A stretch of DNA of 64,000 nucleotides from Arthrobacter sp. B3I9 (GTDB lineage: Bacteria; Actinomycetota; Actinomycetes; Actinomycetales; Micrococcaceae), in the NCBI RefSeq assembly GCF_030816935.1, contig NZ_JAUSYO010000001.1, positions 1 to 64,000 on the forward strand, in the 5' to 3' direction. Positions 34,732 through 44,520 of the stretch are shown one piece after another. The position numbers and the translations under genes were made by a program. Positions within the stretch are counted from its first letter, which is position 1; each line of letters starts with the position of its first letter. The notes beneath the pieces are model-generated. The model saw only the letters and a list, made by a program, of their open reading frames with translations. It did no database searches and was not told the DNA's origin.

Positions 34732-37345
34732 ATGCCTGAAAGGACACCCGCTAAGAGCCGGGAAAGGGTCCGCGTGGACGGCCGCGAGCTCGTGGTGACG
34801 AACCTGGACAAGGTGATGTATCCGGAGACCGGCACCACCAAAGCGGACGTCCTTGCCTACTACGCCGCCGTCGCGCCGGTGCTGATCCCGGCCGCAGTCA
34901 ACCGGCCGGCCACCCGGAAACGCTGGGTGCACGGCGTCGGAACGGCGGGAGCCCCGGGCGAGATGTTCTTCCAGAAGAACCTGGACCATTCGACGCCGGG
35001 CTGGATTCCGCGGGCGTCGATTACGCATAAGGACCGCACCATCCAGTATCCGCTGGTCAACGATCCGGCCACCCTGACCTGGATGGCGCAGATCAGCTCG
35101 CTTGAGATCCACGTGCCACAGTGGCGCGTGGACCCGCACGGCGACGCCATGGCACCGGACAGGCTGGTGCTGGACCTGGACCCCGGGGAGGGTGCAGGAC
35201 TGCCGGAATGCGTGGAAGTCGCGCTGCTGGCCCGGACCATTTTGCAGGATGTGGGCCTGGACCCCGTTCCGGTGACCAGCGGGAGCAAGGGAATCCACCT
35301 CTACGCGTCCCTCGACGGCTCACAGAGCTCGGACCAGATCTCCGAGTTCGCCCATGAGCTGGCTCGTGCACTGGAGGCAGACCATCCGGAGCTTGCCGTC
35401 AGCGATATGAAAAAGACCCTCCGCACCGGCAAAGTCCTGGTGGACTGGAGCCAGAACAACGCCGCGAAGACCACCATCGTCCCGTACTCGCTGCGCGGCC
35501 CGGCTGCACCCCACGGTGGCGGCACCCCGCACCTGGGACGAGCTCGGCTCCGACACCCTGCAGCAGCTGGACTACCGGGAGGTCCTGGACCGCGTGCAGG
35601 CCGGAGAGGATCCGTTCGCCGCCGTCTCAGGAGCCGACGGGGCGGGCGCCAAGGCCTCGGGCGCCAAGGCTCCGGGCGGGTCCGGCCGGCGTTCGCAGGA
35701 CAGCAACCTCGACGGCGGCCACGCGGACCCGCGCCTGGAGAAGTACCGCACCAAGCGGGACGCAGCCGCCACACCGGAGCCGTTTACGGCGGACCAGCAC
35801 CGCGCGGAGGCCGCCGCCGGCACCCGCCGGGAGTCGTTCGTCATCCAGGAGCACCACGCCAGCCGGCTGCACTACGACCTCCGGCTGGAGCGCGACGGCG
35901 TCCTCGTGTCCTGGGCCCTTCCGAAGGGCGTTCCCACCTCCAAGGCAAAGAACCACCTCGCTGTCCAGACCGAGGACCATCCGATGGACTACCTGGACTT
36001 CGAGGGCACCATTCCCAAGGGCCAGTACGGTGCCGGGACGATGAGCATCTGGGACCGCGGGCACTACGAGGTTGAGAAGTGGGTGGCCGGCAAGGAGGTC
36101 ATCGCCACCCTGACGGGCCAGGACGACGGCGGCCTCGGCGGGCCCCGCCGGTTCGCCCTGATCCATACCGGCCAGGGGGATGACCAGTGGCTCATCCATC
36201 TGATGGACCCCGCCGGCGCGAAAAAAGGGCACCCGGCTCCGGTTCCGGAGGAAGGCACCGAAAACGGCATGGCGCCGGAAGACGCGGCCGACGCCGGGAA
36301 CGCGCCGGCGGCCCCTCCCCCGCCGACGGCCCGTGCGGCCCCGGCGGCCGCCTCGGACGCCCCGCCGGCCCTGTCCGCCGCTCCGGACTTCCTGGACTTC
36401 ACACCGATGTTGGCCAGTTCGGGCACCACCTCGGACCTTTCGGGCAAGGCCTGGCAGTTCGAACTCAAGTGGGACGGCGTGCGGACCCTGGTGGTGGCGG
36501 ACGCGGACAAAATCCGCCTTTTCAGCCGCAACGGAAACGACGTGACGGCGACGTACCCCGAACTGACCGACCGCTCCTGCTGGCCGGCACAGGAATTCAT
36601 CGCCGACGGCGAGGTGATCGCCGTCGGGTCCTCCGGGCGGCCAGATTTCGGCCTGCTGCAGGGGCGGATGAAGCTGACCAGACCCGCGGACGTGGCGAGG
36701 GTCCGGCCGTCCATCCCGGTGCGGCTGATGTTGTTCGACCTGCTGGCTGAGGAAGGCCAGGACCTCCGGCCCCTGCCGCTGGTTGAGCGCCGTCACCGGC
36801 TGGAGGCCTTTTTCGAGCCTTCCGCCTGCCCGGTGGAGCTCTCCGCGGTGATCGAAGGGGACATCACCCACATCCTGGAAAGCGCCCAGGAACTGGGACT
36901 TGAGGGGGTAATGGCCAAGCGCACGGACGGCCGGTATGTCGGCCAGCGCAGCCGGTCCTGGCTCAAGCTCAAGTTCGAACGCACCCAGGAAGTGGTGGTC
37001 GGCGGGTGGCGGCCCGGGAAGGGCGGCCGCAGCCAGTCCGTAGGCTCGCTGCTGATCGGCATCCCCGACGGCGCGAAGCTCCGGTACGTCGGACGGGTGG
37101 GCAGCGGCTTCAGCACGCGGGAGCTCGACGAGTTGCGGCAGCAGCTCGATGCCCTTCCCAGGAAGACTTCGCCGTTCGAGGAGGTGCCGGCCCCCGATGC
37201 CTCTGATGCCCATTGGGTAAGCGCCAAGCTCGTCGGCGAGGTCACCTACGGGGAATGGACCGGCAGCGGGAAACTCCGGCACCCAGTCTGGCGCGGCTGG
37301 CGGCTGGACAAGAAACCGGCGGACGTGGTGCTGGAGCAGGGCTGA
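34732..37345 (+). pseudogene. ligD: ATP-dependent DNA ligase LigD (Pol-PE-ligase), disrupted by a one-base shift
   Basis: Start ATG 34732 with AAGGAG. The polymerase/primase domain (34732 to about 35500) has the DLDPGEG catalytic motif, LEIHVPQWRV and SDMKKTLRTGKVLVDWSQNN. At 35499-35501 (CCC) one extra C shifts the frame: the expected continuation ...HPTVAAPRTWDELG is in the next frame. That frame then encodes the 3'-phosphoesterase domain (about 35760-36220, SRLHYDLRLERDG and TIPKGQYGAG) and the ligase domain (about 36400-37345, active-site Lys in FELKWDGVRTLV, EGVMAKR). As sequenced, the upper frame would run on to 36075 with a nonsense tail; the second frame could start at GTG 35516. Either a real split/pseudogene or a base-call error. 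Confidence 0.88.
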
Positions 37346-37404
37346 GCCGCGACCATGGGAAGCACCGGATAAGGAAAGCCAGGAACCCGTGCATGCCGGG
37401 TTCC

Positions 37405-37482
37405 GGGCTGACCTGTTCCGGCCGGGTCCCGGGCTGACCTGTTCCGGCTGGGGCCTGCACTGACCTGTTCCGGCTGGGGCCC
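37405..37482. repeat. Three tandem 26-bp repeats
   Basis: Units start at 37405, 37431 and 37457 and share CTGACCTGTTCCGGC. They sit between ligD and a small minus-strand gene and do not encode anything obvious. Confidence 0.85.
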
Positions 37483-37492
37483 GGAGCGGGCC

Positions 37493-37750
37493 TTAAGAGG
37501 AGTGCCGAACGTCCGGCCGCGCTGTCCGGTGCACTGCCGCCGCGGCAGCCTCCTGGCCCGCCCGGCCCCGTGCGGCGTCGTTGTCCTTGGGGTGCCGCCG
37601 CTTTCCGCTGCCGTCCGGCCACTGCGTTCCTCCGGAAGCCGTGGGCGGTGCGGGGCGCTTGGGTTCCGGGCCCGGCGCGTCGCCCATGGACCCCATCAGA
37701 TGACTTGCCACCTCAGGCTCGATCTCGCCTCCGAAGCGATGTTCTGCCAT
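37493..37750 (-). CDS. Small hydrophilic protein of unknown function
   Basis: 85 aa. Start supported by AAAGGAAGAG just upstream of the ATG at 37750. N-terminus MAEHRFGGEIEPEVASHLMGSMGDAPG, then a Pro/Lys/Gln-rich low-complexity region with GKRRHPKDNDAARGRA. Probably disordered. No family recognised. It follows the small gene at 37850-38104 on the same strand, 99 bp apart. Confidence 0.55.
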   Translation of the reverse strand: MAEHRFGGEIEPEVASHLMGSMGDAPGPEPKRPAPPTASGGTQWPDGSGKRRHPKDNDAARGRAGQEAAAAAVHRTARPDVRHSS

Positions 37751-37849
37751 TTCTCTTCCTTTCCGCTGCAGCGTTGTTGCAAAGTACGTGCTGGCGGGAG
37801 TGGAGTGCTCATCTGCCTCCGCGGACGAGGACGGATCCCTGCCAGCGAA

Positions 37850-38104
37850 CTACCAGCGAACCTTCTTCTCGGCGGGCCCCTGCTTGCCGCTCGTGTGCGT
37901 GGGTTTGTGGTTGCGCCCAACGCTCTGCGTGCTGGTCCCGCCCCGGGACTTGCTGGCCAGCATTTCCTTCTGCGCGTCCGTCAGCCGGGACTTGATGCCC
38001 TTCGGGTCGGCCGCGGCATCTCCTTCTTGCCCGCCGCCTGCTTGCGCGCTGCCGGGGTCCCCTTTCGCGCTGGGGCCGGTCTTTTCGGTGTCTTTGCCGG
38101 TCAT
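37850..38104 (-). CDS. Small basic disordered protein of unknown function
   Basis: 84 aa from ATG 38104, AAGGAG 8 nt upstream. Gly/Lys/Ala-rich N-terminal half, then a short conserved-looking stretch IKSRLTDAQKEMLASKSRGG and a basic end (PAEKKVRW). The RLTDAQKEMLA segment looks like a short amphipathic helix. Function unknown. Confidence 0.6.
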   Translation of the reverse strand: MTGKDTEKTGPSAKGDPGSAQAGGGQEGDAAADPKGIKSRLTDAQKEMLASKSRGGTSTQSVGRNHKPTHTSGKQGPAEKKVRW

Positions 38105-38514
38105 TGACTGCACTCCTTGAGTTGGCGCTTTGGGTGGGCTGTCATCAGCACTGAAGATAACTTCACCCTAAGCGCTTTACGGAGTCCTTGGTACCCCCGG
38201 TTTCCTAGCTTCAGGAGCGCACCTGCCGGGCACCCGGGGAGGAGGAATCTTCAAAATTCGGGGCTCAAAACCGGGCCCCGCAGCGACTCCCGGCAAAATT
38301 TTAGGCAGTGGATCGCGGACCAGACCGGTTCCTAGCAATGGCGCGGTGAAATCAGGGAAAAGCACTCCGGCTTCCGGGCGCGATCCGGGTCCGAATCAGC
38401 GGATCATACGGCACGCAGATCGGAAAATCCATGGATATCCCGTAAAATTGAAACCCTGCCCGGAGCGGGGCAGCTACAAGTCGCAAGCAAATGACCTCCC
38501 CAGGAGCCTTCCAA
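38105..38514. other. Intergenic region between the small genes and the MHS transporter
   Basis: About 410 bp with no supported gene. It should contain the minus-strand promoter of the small genes and the plus-strand promoter of the transporter. An AAGCGCTT palindrome lies near 38171; nothing else was recognised. Confidence 0.35.
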
Positions 38515-40140
38515 ATGCCCACAGACCGAAGCACGACCGACTCTTCAGCAGGCGTTATGAACGCCGGCGGAACCAACCAAGTGGCACCCAAGGGTGTGAG
38601 AAAACCAAAGCTGCGGCGACGTCGGCTCAAAGAGTCGGACGTAAACGTCGTTGACCAGCCGATGCTCAAGAAAGCACTCGGCGGCACCATCGTCGGAAAC
38701 ACCATGGAGTGGTACGACGTCGGGGTGTTCGGCTACCTGATCTCCACCATGGGCCCGGTGTTCCTGCCGGAAGCGGACAAGTCCGTCCAGACACTGTTCC
38801 TGCTGGGCACCTTCGCCGCCACCTTCATCGCCCGTCCCCTCGGCGGAGTCGTATTCGGCTGGCTTGGCGACAAGGTCGGCCGCCAGAAGGTTCTGGCCGC
38901 GACACTGATGATCATGGCGGCCAGCACCTTCGCCGTCGGCCTCCTGCCCGGCTACGCCCAGATCGGCATCTGGGCCGCGATCCTCCTGGTCCTGTTCAAG
39001 GTCATCCAGGGCTTCTCCACCGGCGGTGAGTATGCCGGTGCGACGACGTTCGTCAGCGAGTACGCACCGGACAAGCGCCGCGGTTTCTTCGCCAGCTTCC
39101 TGGACATGGGAAGCTACCTCGGCTTTGCCCTCGGCGCAGCCCTGGTCTCCGTGCTGCAGCTGACCCTCGGACAGGACACCATGGAGCAGTGGGGCTGGCG
39201 CATCCCGTTCCTCGTTGCCGGCCCGCTCGGCCTGATCGCCGTCTACTTCCGGAGCAGGATCGAGGAGTCGCCGCAGTTCCAGGCCACGCTGGATGCCCAG
39301 GAGAACCTCGCCAAGGATGCAGCCGCCTCGGACGCCGCCGCTTCGAAGGGTCCGGTCGGCATCGTGAAGGCCTACTGGCGCTCGATCATCGTTGCGATGG
39401 TGCTCGTAGCGGCCGCGAACACCGCCGGCTACGCCCTCACCTCGTACATGCCGACGTACCTGACTGAGTCCAAGGGCTACGACGAACTGCACGGCACGCT
39501 GCTGACCATCCCCGTACTGGTCGTCATGAGCCTCTGCATTCCGCTGACCGGCAAGTTGTCGGACCGGATCGGCCGCCGCCCCGTGCTGTGGATCGGTGCC
39601 CTAAGCACCGTGGTCCTGGCCGCCCCGGCGTTCCTGCTGATCGGCGTCGGTGCAGTCTGGTCCACCCTGCTGGGCCTTAGCCTGATCGCGTTCCCGGTGA
39701 CGTTCTACGTGGCCAACCTCGCCTCGGCCCTGCCGGCGCAGTTCCCGACGGCCAGCCGGTACGGCGCCATGGGCATCGCGTACAACTTCGCGGTGGCCAT
39801 CTTCGGCGGCACCACGCCTTTCATCGTCGCGGCCCTCATCACGGCCACGGGCGATGACATGATGCCGGCCTACTACCTGATGGGCACGTCGGTCATCGGC
39901 GCGGTGGCAATCTACTTCCTCAAGGAATCGGCCCAGCGCCCCCTCCCCGGATCCATGCCCAGCGTGGACACCAAGGCCGAGGCACGGGAGCTTGTTGCCA
40001 CGCAGGACGAGAACCCGCTGATCGATCTCGAACACATGGACATGCCCTTCACCGCCGTTCCGGCTGCTCCCGCTGCTCCTGCCGTTCCGGCTGCGCCGGC
40101 GTCGGCCGGGGACCCGGACAAGGTCACCGCCGGAGCGTAA
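38515..40140 (+). CDS. MFS transporter, metabolite:H+ symporter (MHS/ProP-like) family
   Basis: 541 aa from ATG 38515, AGGAG 8 nt upstream (an ATG at 38491 is also in frame). About 12 membrane segments. Family marks: GNTMEWYDVGVFGYL in the first segment, GWLGDKVGRQKVLAATLMIMA (loop 2-3), EYAGATTFVSEYAPDKRRGF, and KLSDRIGRRPVLWIG (loop 8-9). Takes up a carboxylate or betaine-type osmolyte with protons. It has a charged 60-residue N-terminus and a Pro/Ala-rich C-terminus. Substrate not fixed. Confidence 0.88.
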   Translation: MPTDRSTTDSSAGVMNAGGTNQVAPKGVRKPKLRRRRLKESDVNVVDQPMLKKALGGTIVGNTMEWYDVGVFGYLISTMGPVFLPEADKSVQTLFLLGTFAATFIARPLGGVVFGWLGDKVGRQKVLAATLMIMAASTFAVGLLPGYAQIGIWAAILLVLFKVIQGFSTGGEYAGATTFVSEYAPDKRRGFFASFLDMGSYLGFALGAALVSVLQLTLGQDTMEQWGWRIPFLVAGPLGLIAVYFRSRIEESPQFQATLDAQENLAKDAAASDAAASKGPVGIVKAYWRSIIVAMVLVAAANTAGYALTSYMPTYLTESKGYDELHGTLLTIPVLVVMSLCIPLTGKLSDRIGRRPVLWIGALSTVVLAAPAFLLIGVGAVWSTLLGLSLIAFPVTFYVANLASALPAQFPTASRYGAMGIAYNFAVAIFGGTTPFIVAALITATGDDMMPAYYLMGTSVIGAVAIYFLKESAQRPLPGSMPSVDTKAEARELVATQDENPLIDLEHMDMPFTAVPAAPAAPAVPAAPASAGDPDKVTAGA

Positions 40141-40348
40141 GCTTGACCTCCGGCAGCCTGGTGCGGACCGTCCCGGTCCCGCCGTCCGACCGGAGCTTGT
40201 AGGTCAGCCCCGCTCTTTGAGGCCTGCCGTACGCGCCTTGCCCGCCAGGGAAGCGCCACGGCAGGCCTCATTCGTGCCCCGGCCGGAAACACCGCCATGC
40301 AGGGAAGACTGGGCCGACCCGTCCTGAGATTGGAGATGGAAGCGTTCC

Positions 40349-41410
40349 ATGAAGTCCCTCCGGGCGCATCTCCGCACCCTGCACAGCCTGGCCCCGGCCG
40401 ACAAGGACCACGTTTCCGCCCTGCGCGTGGCCGTCAGCGTCGCCGTGCCGTCCTCCGTACTGCTGGCCGCAGGACGCCCGGACCTGATGATTTATGCGGT
40501 GTTCGGGGCACTGACCGGCATGTACGGCCGGACCGAACCCCATCAGCTCCGGCTCAGGCATCAGGGCCAGGCCGCGCTGCTGCTGGTGGGGGGTATCAGC
40601 GTGGGCGTGCTCCTCTCGGTCAACCAGATCCAGTCCTGGGCGCTCGTCGTCACCGAAGCCCTGCTGGCCGCGGCGGGCTCCCTCTTCGCGGACAAGGTGG
40701 GCCTCAAGCCCAACGGCCCGTTTTTCGGCATTCTGGCCCTGGGAGCCTGCGCGTCCGTTCCAACAACCGTCTCCTGGCACACTGCAGTCCTGATCGGCGC
40801 CCTGTCCGCGGCTTTTTCCATATTGGTCGGCTTCGGAGGCTGGCTGCGCGGCCGGGCCTGGGACCGCGGCGCGGCGCGCGATGTTCCGCCGCTGCGCGGA
40901 ATCCGCCGCCGCAGGGCCTGGATCCACGCCAGCCGCTATCTGGCCGCGGTCGGGATCGCCGGAGCGATCGGGGTGGCCAGCGGAAGCGGCCACCCGCACT
41001 GGGCCATGGCCGCGGCGGCAGTCCCGCTGACGGGCGCGGACATGCCAAGCAGTGTCTACCGTGGCGTGCACCGGATCGTCGGCACGATGCTGGGCCTCGT
41101 CGTGGTTGCGCTGGTGCTGTTTCCGTGGGCCTTCTCGCCGCTCCGGGCGTTCCCGGGCCATGAGGCCGCCGTTGTGGCGGTCCTCGTGATGGTCCTGCAA
41201 TTCTCTACCGAGCTCTTCATGACCCGGCACTACGGGCTGGCCATGGTTTCCTTCACGCCGGTGATCCTGCTGATGACCCAGCTGGCAGCGCCCGCCGACC
41301 CGCACCTCCTGGTCTCCGAGCGGGCGGCCGAGACCCTGATCGGTGCCTGCACGGGCATCGCGGTAGTAGTCCTCATCCGTCGCCGGACGCTCCCCCGGAC
41401 GCGGCCGTAG
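40349..41410 (+). CDS. FUSC-family membrane protein
   Basis: 353 aa with about ten membrane segments in two clusters (about 20-165 and 185-320). Features: VPSSVLLAAGRPDLMIYAVFGALTGMYGR and HWAMAAAAVPLTGADMPSSVYRGVHRIVGTMLGLVVVALVLF, the repeated FUSC half. The family contains efflux proteins for aromatic acids. Independent gene; neighbours unrelated. Confidence 0.82.
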   Translation: MKSLRAHLRTLHSLAPADKDHVSALRVAVSVAVPSSVLLAAGRPDLMIYAVFGALTGMYGRTEPHQLRLRHQGQAALLLVGGISVGVLLSVNQIQSWALVVTEALLAAAGSLFADKVGLKPNGPFFGILALGACASVPTTVSWHTAVLIGALSAAFSILVGFGGWLRGRAWDRGAARDVPPLRGIRRRRAWIHASRYLAAVGIAGAIGVASGSGHPHWAMAAAAVPLTGADMPSSVYRGVHRIVGTMLGLVVVALVLFPWAFSPLRAFPGHEAAVVAVLVMVLQFSTELFMTRHYGLAMVSFTPVILLMTQLAAPADPHLLVSERAAETLIGACTGIAVVVLIRRRTLPRTRP

Positions 41411-41458
41411 GGCGTCGAGGTGGCGGGGAGGAAGGAAACGGCCGGTCGGGCGTTCCCC

Positions 41459-42241
41459 CTACACGGGCCGCCGGGGCGGACCGGCAACCAGCCGGGAAGG
41501 CAGAATGCGGGCGGCTGCGGCGAGCACTTTGTACCGCTTGGCCGGAATCGAGACAGCCTTGCCGCGTGCATTGTCAGCTAGGCCTTCACGGACGACGCGC
41601 TCCGGCTGCAGCCACATCCAGCGCGGGGCTACGGTCGTGTCCATCCCCATCCGGTCGTGGAATTCGGTGCGGGTAAACCCGGGGCACACCGCGGTGACCC
41701 TGATCCCGCGCCTGGCATAGGCAAGGTTGGCCCACCGGGAGAAGCTCACCAGCCACGCCTTGGCCGCCGAGTATGTCTCCCGGGGCAGGAACGCCGCCAC
41801 GCTCGCCACGTTGATGATGCGGCCTGACTGCCGCACGAGCATTCCCTGCAAAGCGGCGTGGGTCAGCTCCATCGCAGATTCAACGTGCAGCTTGAGGTGC
41901 CGTTTCTCATCGGCAATGTCGTTCTCGGCGAAGGAGCGCAGCAAGCCCATCCCCGCGTTGTTGACCAGGATGTCCACCGGCCGCGCGGGGTCTGAAAGCC
42001 GGGCGACGACGGCGGCCACACCGGCGTCGTCCGCCAGGTCGGCGGCCAGCACCTCGGCGCGGACGCGGTAGCGCCGCTCCAGTTCCTCCGCCTTGGCCTG
42101 CAGCCGGGCAGTATCGCGCGCAACCATAATCACGTCGTACCCCTGCTCAGCGAGCTGACGGGCGAATTCCGCCCCGATGCCCGCGGTGGCCCCGGTGACC
42201 AGGGCCGTGGTCTCAGAATGTTTCCGGTCGGCAGGAGTCAT
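41459..42241 (-). CDS. Short-chain dehydrogenase/reductase (SDR family)
   Basis: 260 aa Rossmann enzyme: cofactor loop TGATAGIGAEFARQLAEQG (TGxxxGIG), NNAGMG, a Ser in INVASVAAF, and YSAAKAW (YxxxK). It belongs to the classical SDRs that reduce or oxidise alcohols with NAD(P). Single gene facing the FUSC gene on the other side. Substrate unknown. Confidence 0.9.
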   Translation of the reverse strand: MTPADRKHSETTALVTGATAGIGAEFARQLAEQGYDVIMVARDTARLQAKAEELERRYRVRAEVLAADLADDAGVAAVVARLSDPARPVDILVNNAGMGLLRSFAENDIADEKRHLKLHVESAMELTHAALQGMLVRQSGRIINVASVAAFLPRETYSAAKAWLVSFSRWANLAYARRGIRVTAVCPGFTRTEFHDRMGMDTTVAPRWMWLQPERVVREGLADNARGKAVSIPAKRYKVLAAAARILPSRLVAGPPRRPV

Positions 42242-42271
42242 AGCGACAGCCTAGGCGAGGTGCATGCCCCG

Positions 42272-43081
42272 TCAGGCGAGGGGCTGGCCAGCGGCGAGTT
42301 CATCCTTTTCCGGACCGCCTGCCACTGCCGGCGCGGCGGCCTGCACCGCTCCCCCGACCTCCGCGGGTCCCGCCGCCCCCAGAGGCTCGTAGGTTTCAAC
42401 CGTTCCGTCGGATCCGGCCACATGCCGGTTCTGGAGCTCCTCGACGGCGAGCTCGTACCATGTGTGGGCGCCGAAGGACGGCGTCGGCGTATCGAGGTGG
42501 CGGTACAGTGCGTCGGCGAGCTGGCTGAGGGCGGCATCGGAAAGCGCACGGACCGTGGCCGCCGGGTCCAGCGTTCCTTCGAAGTAGTCGGCGAGTTCCA
42601 GCCCGTTGATGATGCTGAGCGCGGAAGGATCCGTGCCGGAGAGGTCATCAAGCCCGGAGCCGAGCGCGCCGCTGGGAAGGCCGTCCAGAACGGCGCCGCC
42701 CGCGAAATCCAGGGGAACGGTGGCGAGCTCCCCGTCGAGGTCTGCGAGGACTTCGCTGTCGGAGCCGACGTGCTGCAGGCAGATCGGCAACTCCGCAGGC
42801 TCTTTGAGGGTGAGGCGGTACTGTTCGGTCCCTGCCTGCCCTTCGCTCGCAGCAGCAATGCTGCGCAGCTGCAGCAGCAGCTCGGGGTCCAGGTGGGAGG
42901 CGCCGTGGAGGTCCACCCTGACTTCGGATCCGGACTCAAGGCGGCCGGTCCGCCGCAGGATATGCAGCAATGCGGGGAAATCCGCCTGGGTCAGGCAGCC
43001 GGTGACTTCGAGAGTTACGTGCCCGGGGTCGACGTCCAGACGGACAAGTACACGCAGTTTATGGTTCACGGGGTTCTCCAA
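42272..43081 (-). CDS. Protein with N-terminal STAS-like domain
   Basis: 269 aa. Residues about 8-85 (VLVRLDVDPGHVTLEVTGCLTQADFPALLHILRRTGRLESGSEVRVDLHGASHLDPELLLQL) have the strand/helix order of a STAS (anti-sigma antagonist) domain. The phosphorylatable Ser of anti-sigma antagonists is not obvious. The rest is acidic and unrecognised, with a Leu/Ala-rich helical stretch near residues 180-225 and a Pro-rich end. Function unknown; the STAS call is tentative. Confidence 0.55.
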   Translation of the reverse strand: MENPVNHKLRVLVRLDVDPGHVTLEVTGCLTQADFPALLHILRRTGRLESGSEVRVDLHGASHLDPELLLQLRSIAAASEGQAGTEQYRLTLKEPAELPICLQHVGSDSEVLADLDGELATVPLDFAGGAVLDGLPSGALGSGLDDLSGTDPSALSIINGLELADYFEGTLDPAATVRALSDAALSQLADALYRHLDTPTPSFGAHTWYELAVEELQNRHVAGSDGTVETYEPLGAAGPAEVGGAVQAAAPAVAGGPEKDELAAGQPLA

Positions 43082-43190
43082 AGGACACGGCCAAGAGCCA
43101 ACTGCATAACTCTGCTAAAACCATACGAGTTTGTCGCCCTGCCCACAACCCGGCGCGGACGGCTCCGGCCCGAGTTGCCGGGACCCGCCT

Positions 43191-43535
43191 TCATGCCCCT
43201 GGCGGAGGCTGCTCGGGCCAGTCGACGTCCTGGTTGTAGGAGTCGTGCTTGCGGAGGTAGCGGTACATGAACGGGCAGTTCGGAATGATCCGCTTCCCCG
43301 ACGCCACCACATCATCCAAGGCGAAATGGGCCAGCACCTTGGCAAGCCCGTGTCCCCGGAACTGTTCAGCGGTGTCGGTGTGGACGAAGTCCACGTGGCC
43401 GGGTTTATCGACGAACCGGATCTCGACTGCCAGCTTGTCGCCGACGTGCAGTTCGTATCGATGCCGGGCATCGTTACGGGTGGTGGAAACGTCTGGGCTG
43501 AATGTGTCTTCGATGGCTGCCGAGTTCCCCGTCAT
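43191..43535 (-). CDS. GNAT-like N-acetyltransferase (YjdJ/COG2388 type)
   Basis: 114 aa single-domain acetyltransferase of the small COG2388 type: HRYELHVGDKLAVEIRFVDKPGHVDFVHTDTAEQFRGHGLAKVLAHFALDDVVASGKRIIPNCPFMYRYLRKHD, including acetyl-CoA-binding FRGHGLAK and the conserved FMYRYL end. No partner gene nearby. Substrate unknown. Confidence 0.85.
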   Translation of the reverse strand: MTGNSAAIEDTFSPDVSTTRNDARHRYELHVGDKLAVEIRFVDKPGHVDFVHTDTAEQFRGHGLAKVLAHFALDDVVASGKRIIPNCPFMYRYLRKHDSYNQDVDWPEQPPPGA

Positions 43536-43653
43536 GGTTCGACATTGGCACTAAATGGCAGGTGTGGCAATGGTGACCATCACGGGGCGGAAGGGGACGG
43601 GATGAGTGCGTGATCCCGCCCCCTCCGGAGGTGGTTCTGACTTCTCCCCGTCG

Positions 43654-44520
43654 TCAGCGGGACAGTGTACGCAGGGCGTTCACAGCGAAGGCCCGGGCGG
43701 TGCGGTCCCACTGGGCCAGCAGGGCCTGCAGATTCTCGCCGTCGGCGCGCTCGGCGGAGATCCGTTCCTCGAGCACGGCCAGCACGCCGGTGCGGAGCTC
43801 GGTGTTGAAGTTCACCTTTCCGACGTTCATGGCGGCAGCCTTGACCAGCTCGCTCGCCGGAATCCCGGAGGCGCCGTGCAGCACCAGCGGGATGCGGGTC
43901 CGCACGGCGATGTCCTGCAGCACGTCCCAGCGGAGCCGGGGCTCCCCCTGGTACTTCCCGTGGACATTGCCGACGGCCACAGCCAGCAGTTGCGCGCCGG
44001 TCCGCGAGACGAAGTCCTCCACCTGCCCGGAGTCGGTGAGACCGGCTGCCGGCGCGTGGCCGGCGGCATCGGCCCCGAAAGCGCGGTCTTCGTCACCGGC
44101 GAGCCCGCCGAGCTCAGCTTCAAGCACGACGTCGGCACGTCCCTTGTCGGCGAGGTCCGCACGGACTCCCCTTACCAGGGCGATGTTGTCCTCGTACGGC
44201 AGTGACGATCCGTCCACCAGAACCGAGTCCACCCCGGCGGCGACGGCGGCCACGATCAGCTCCGGATCGGCAGCGTGATCGAGCTGGACGGCGACGGGCA
44301 CGCCGGCGCCGTCCGCCAGCCCGCGGAGGGCCGCGATCAGCCGAGGGCCGTTGGGTGAGGCGGCCGTTTTCGGTGCCACCAGCAGGATGGCTCCGCGGCC
44401 GGCCTCCTCGGCCGCGCCCACCACCGCGAGGGCCGTGGTGAAGTCGTAGCAGGTGAAAGCTGGCACGGCCGAGCCGCACTGAAGGGCCGTGGTTACAAGG
44501 TCATCGAGCCGGGTACGCAT
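43654..44520 (-). CDS. Class II fructose-bisphosphate/tagatose-bisphosphate aldolase-like enzyme
   Basis: 288 aa, start at 44520 by TGATG overlap with the upstream permease gene (an in-frame extension further upstream lies inside that gene). Zinc-dependent class II aldolase marks: AVQLDHAADPELI (metal His), VDSVLVDGSSLPYEDNIA, VLEAELGGLAGDED, AVAVGNVHGKYQG and LVLHGASGIP (further metal His residues), KVNFNTELRTG. It is closer to GatY/KbaY than to the AraD/OtnC enzymes usually found in threonate clusters, so the cleaved substrate is unsettled. Last gene of the sugar-acid operon. Confidence 0.82.
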   Translation of the reverse strand: MRTRLDDLVTTALQCGSAVPAFTCYDFTTALAVVGAAEEAGRGAILLVAPKTAASPNGPRLIAALRGLADGAGVPVAVQLDHAADPELIVAAVAAGVDSVLVDGSSLPYEDNIALVRGVRADLADKGRADVVLEAELGGLAGDEDRAFGADAAGHAPAAGLTDSGQVEDFVSRTGAQLLAVAVGNVHGKYQGEPRLRWDVLQDIAVRTRIPLVLHGASGIPASELVKAAAMNVGKVNFNTELRTGVLAVLEERISAERADGENLQALLAQWDRTARAFAVNALRTLSR

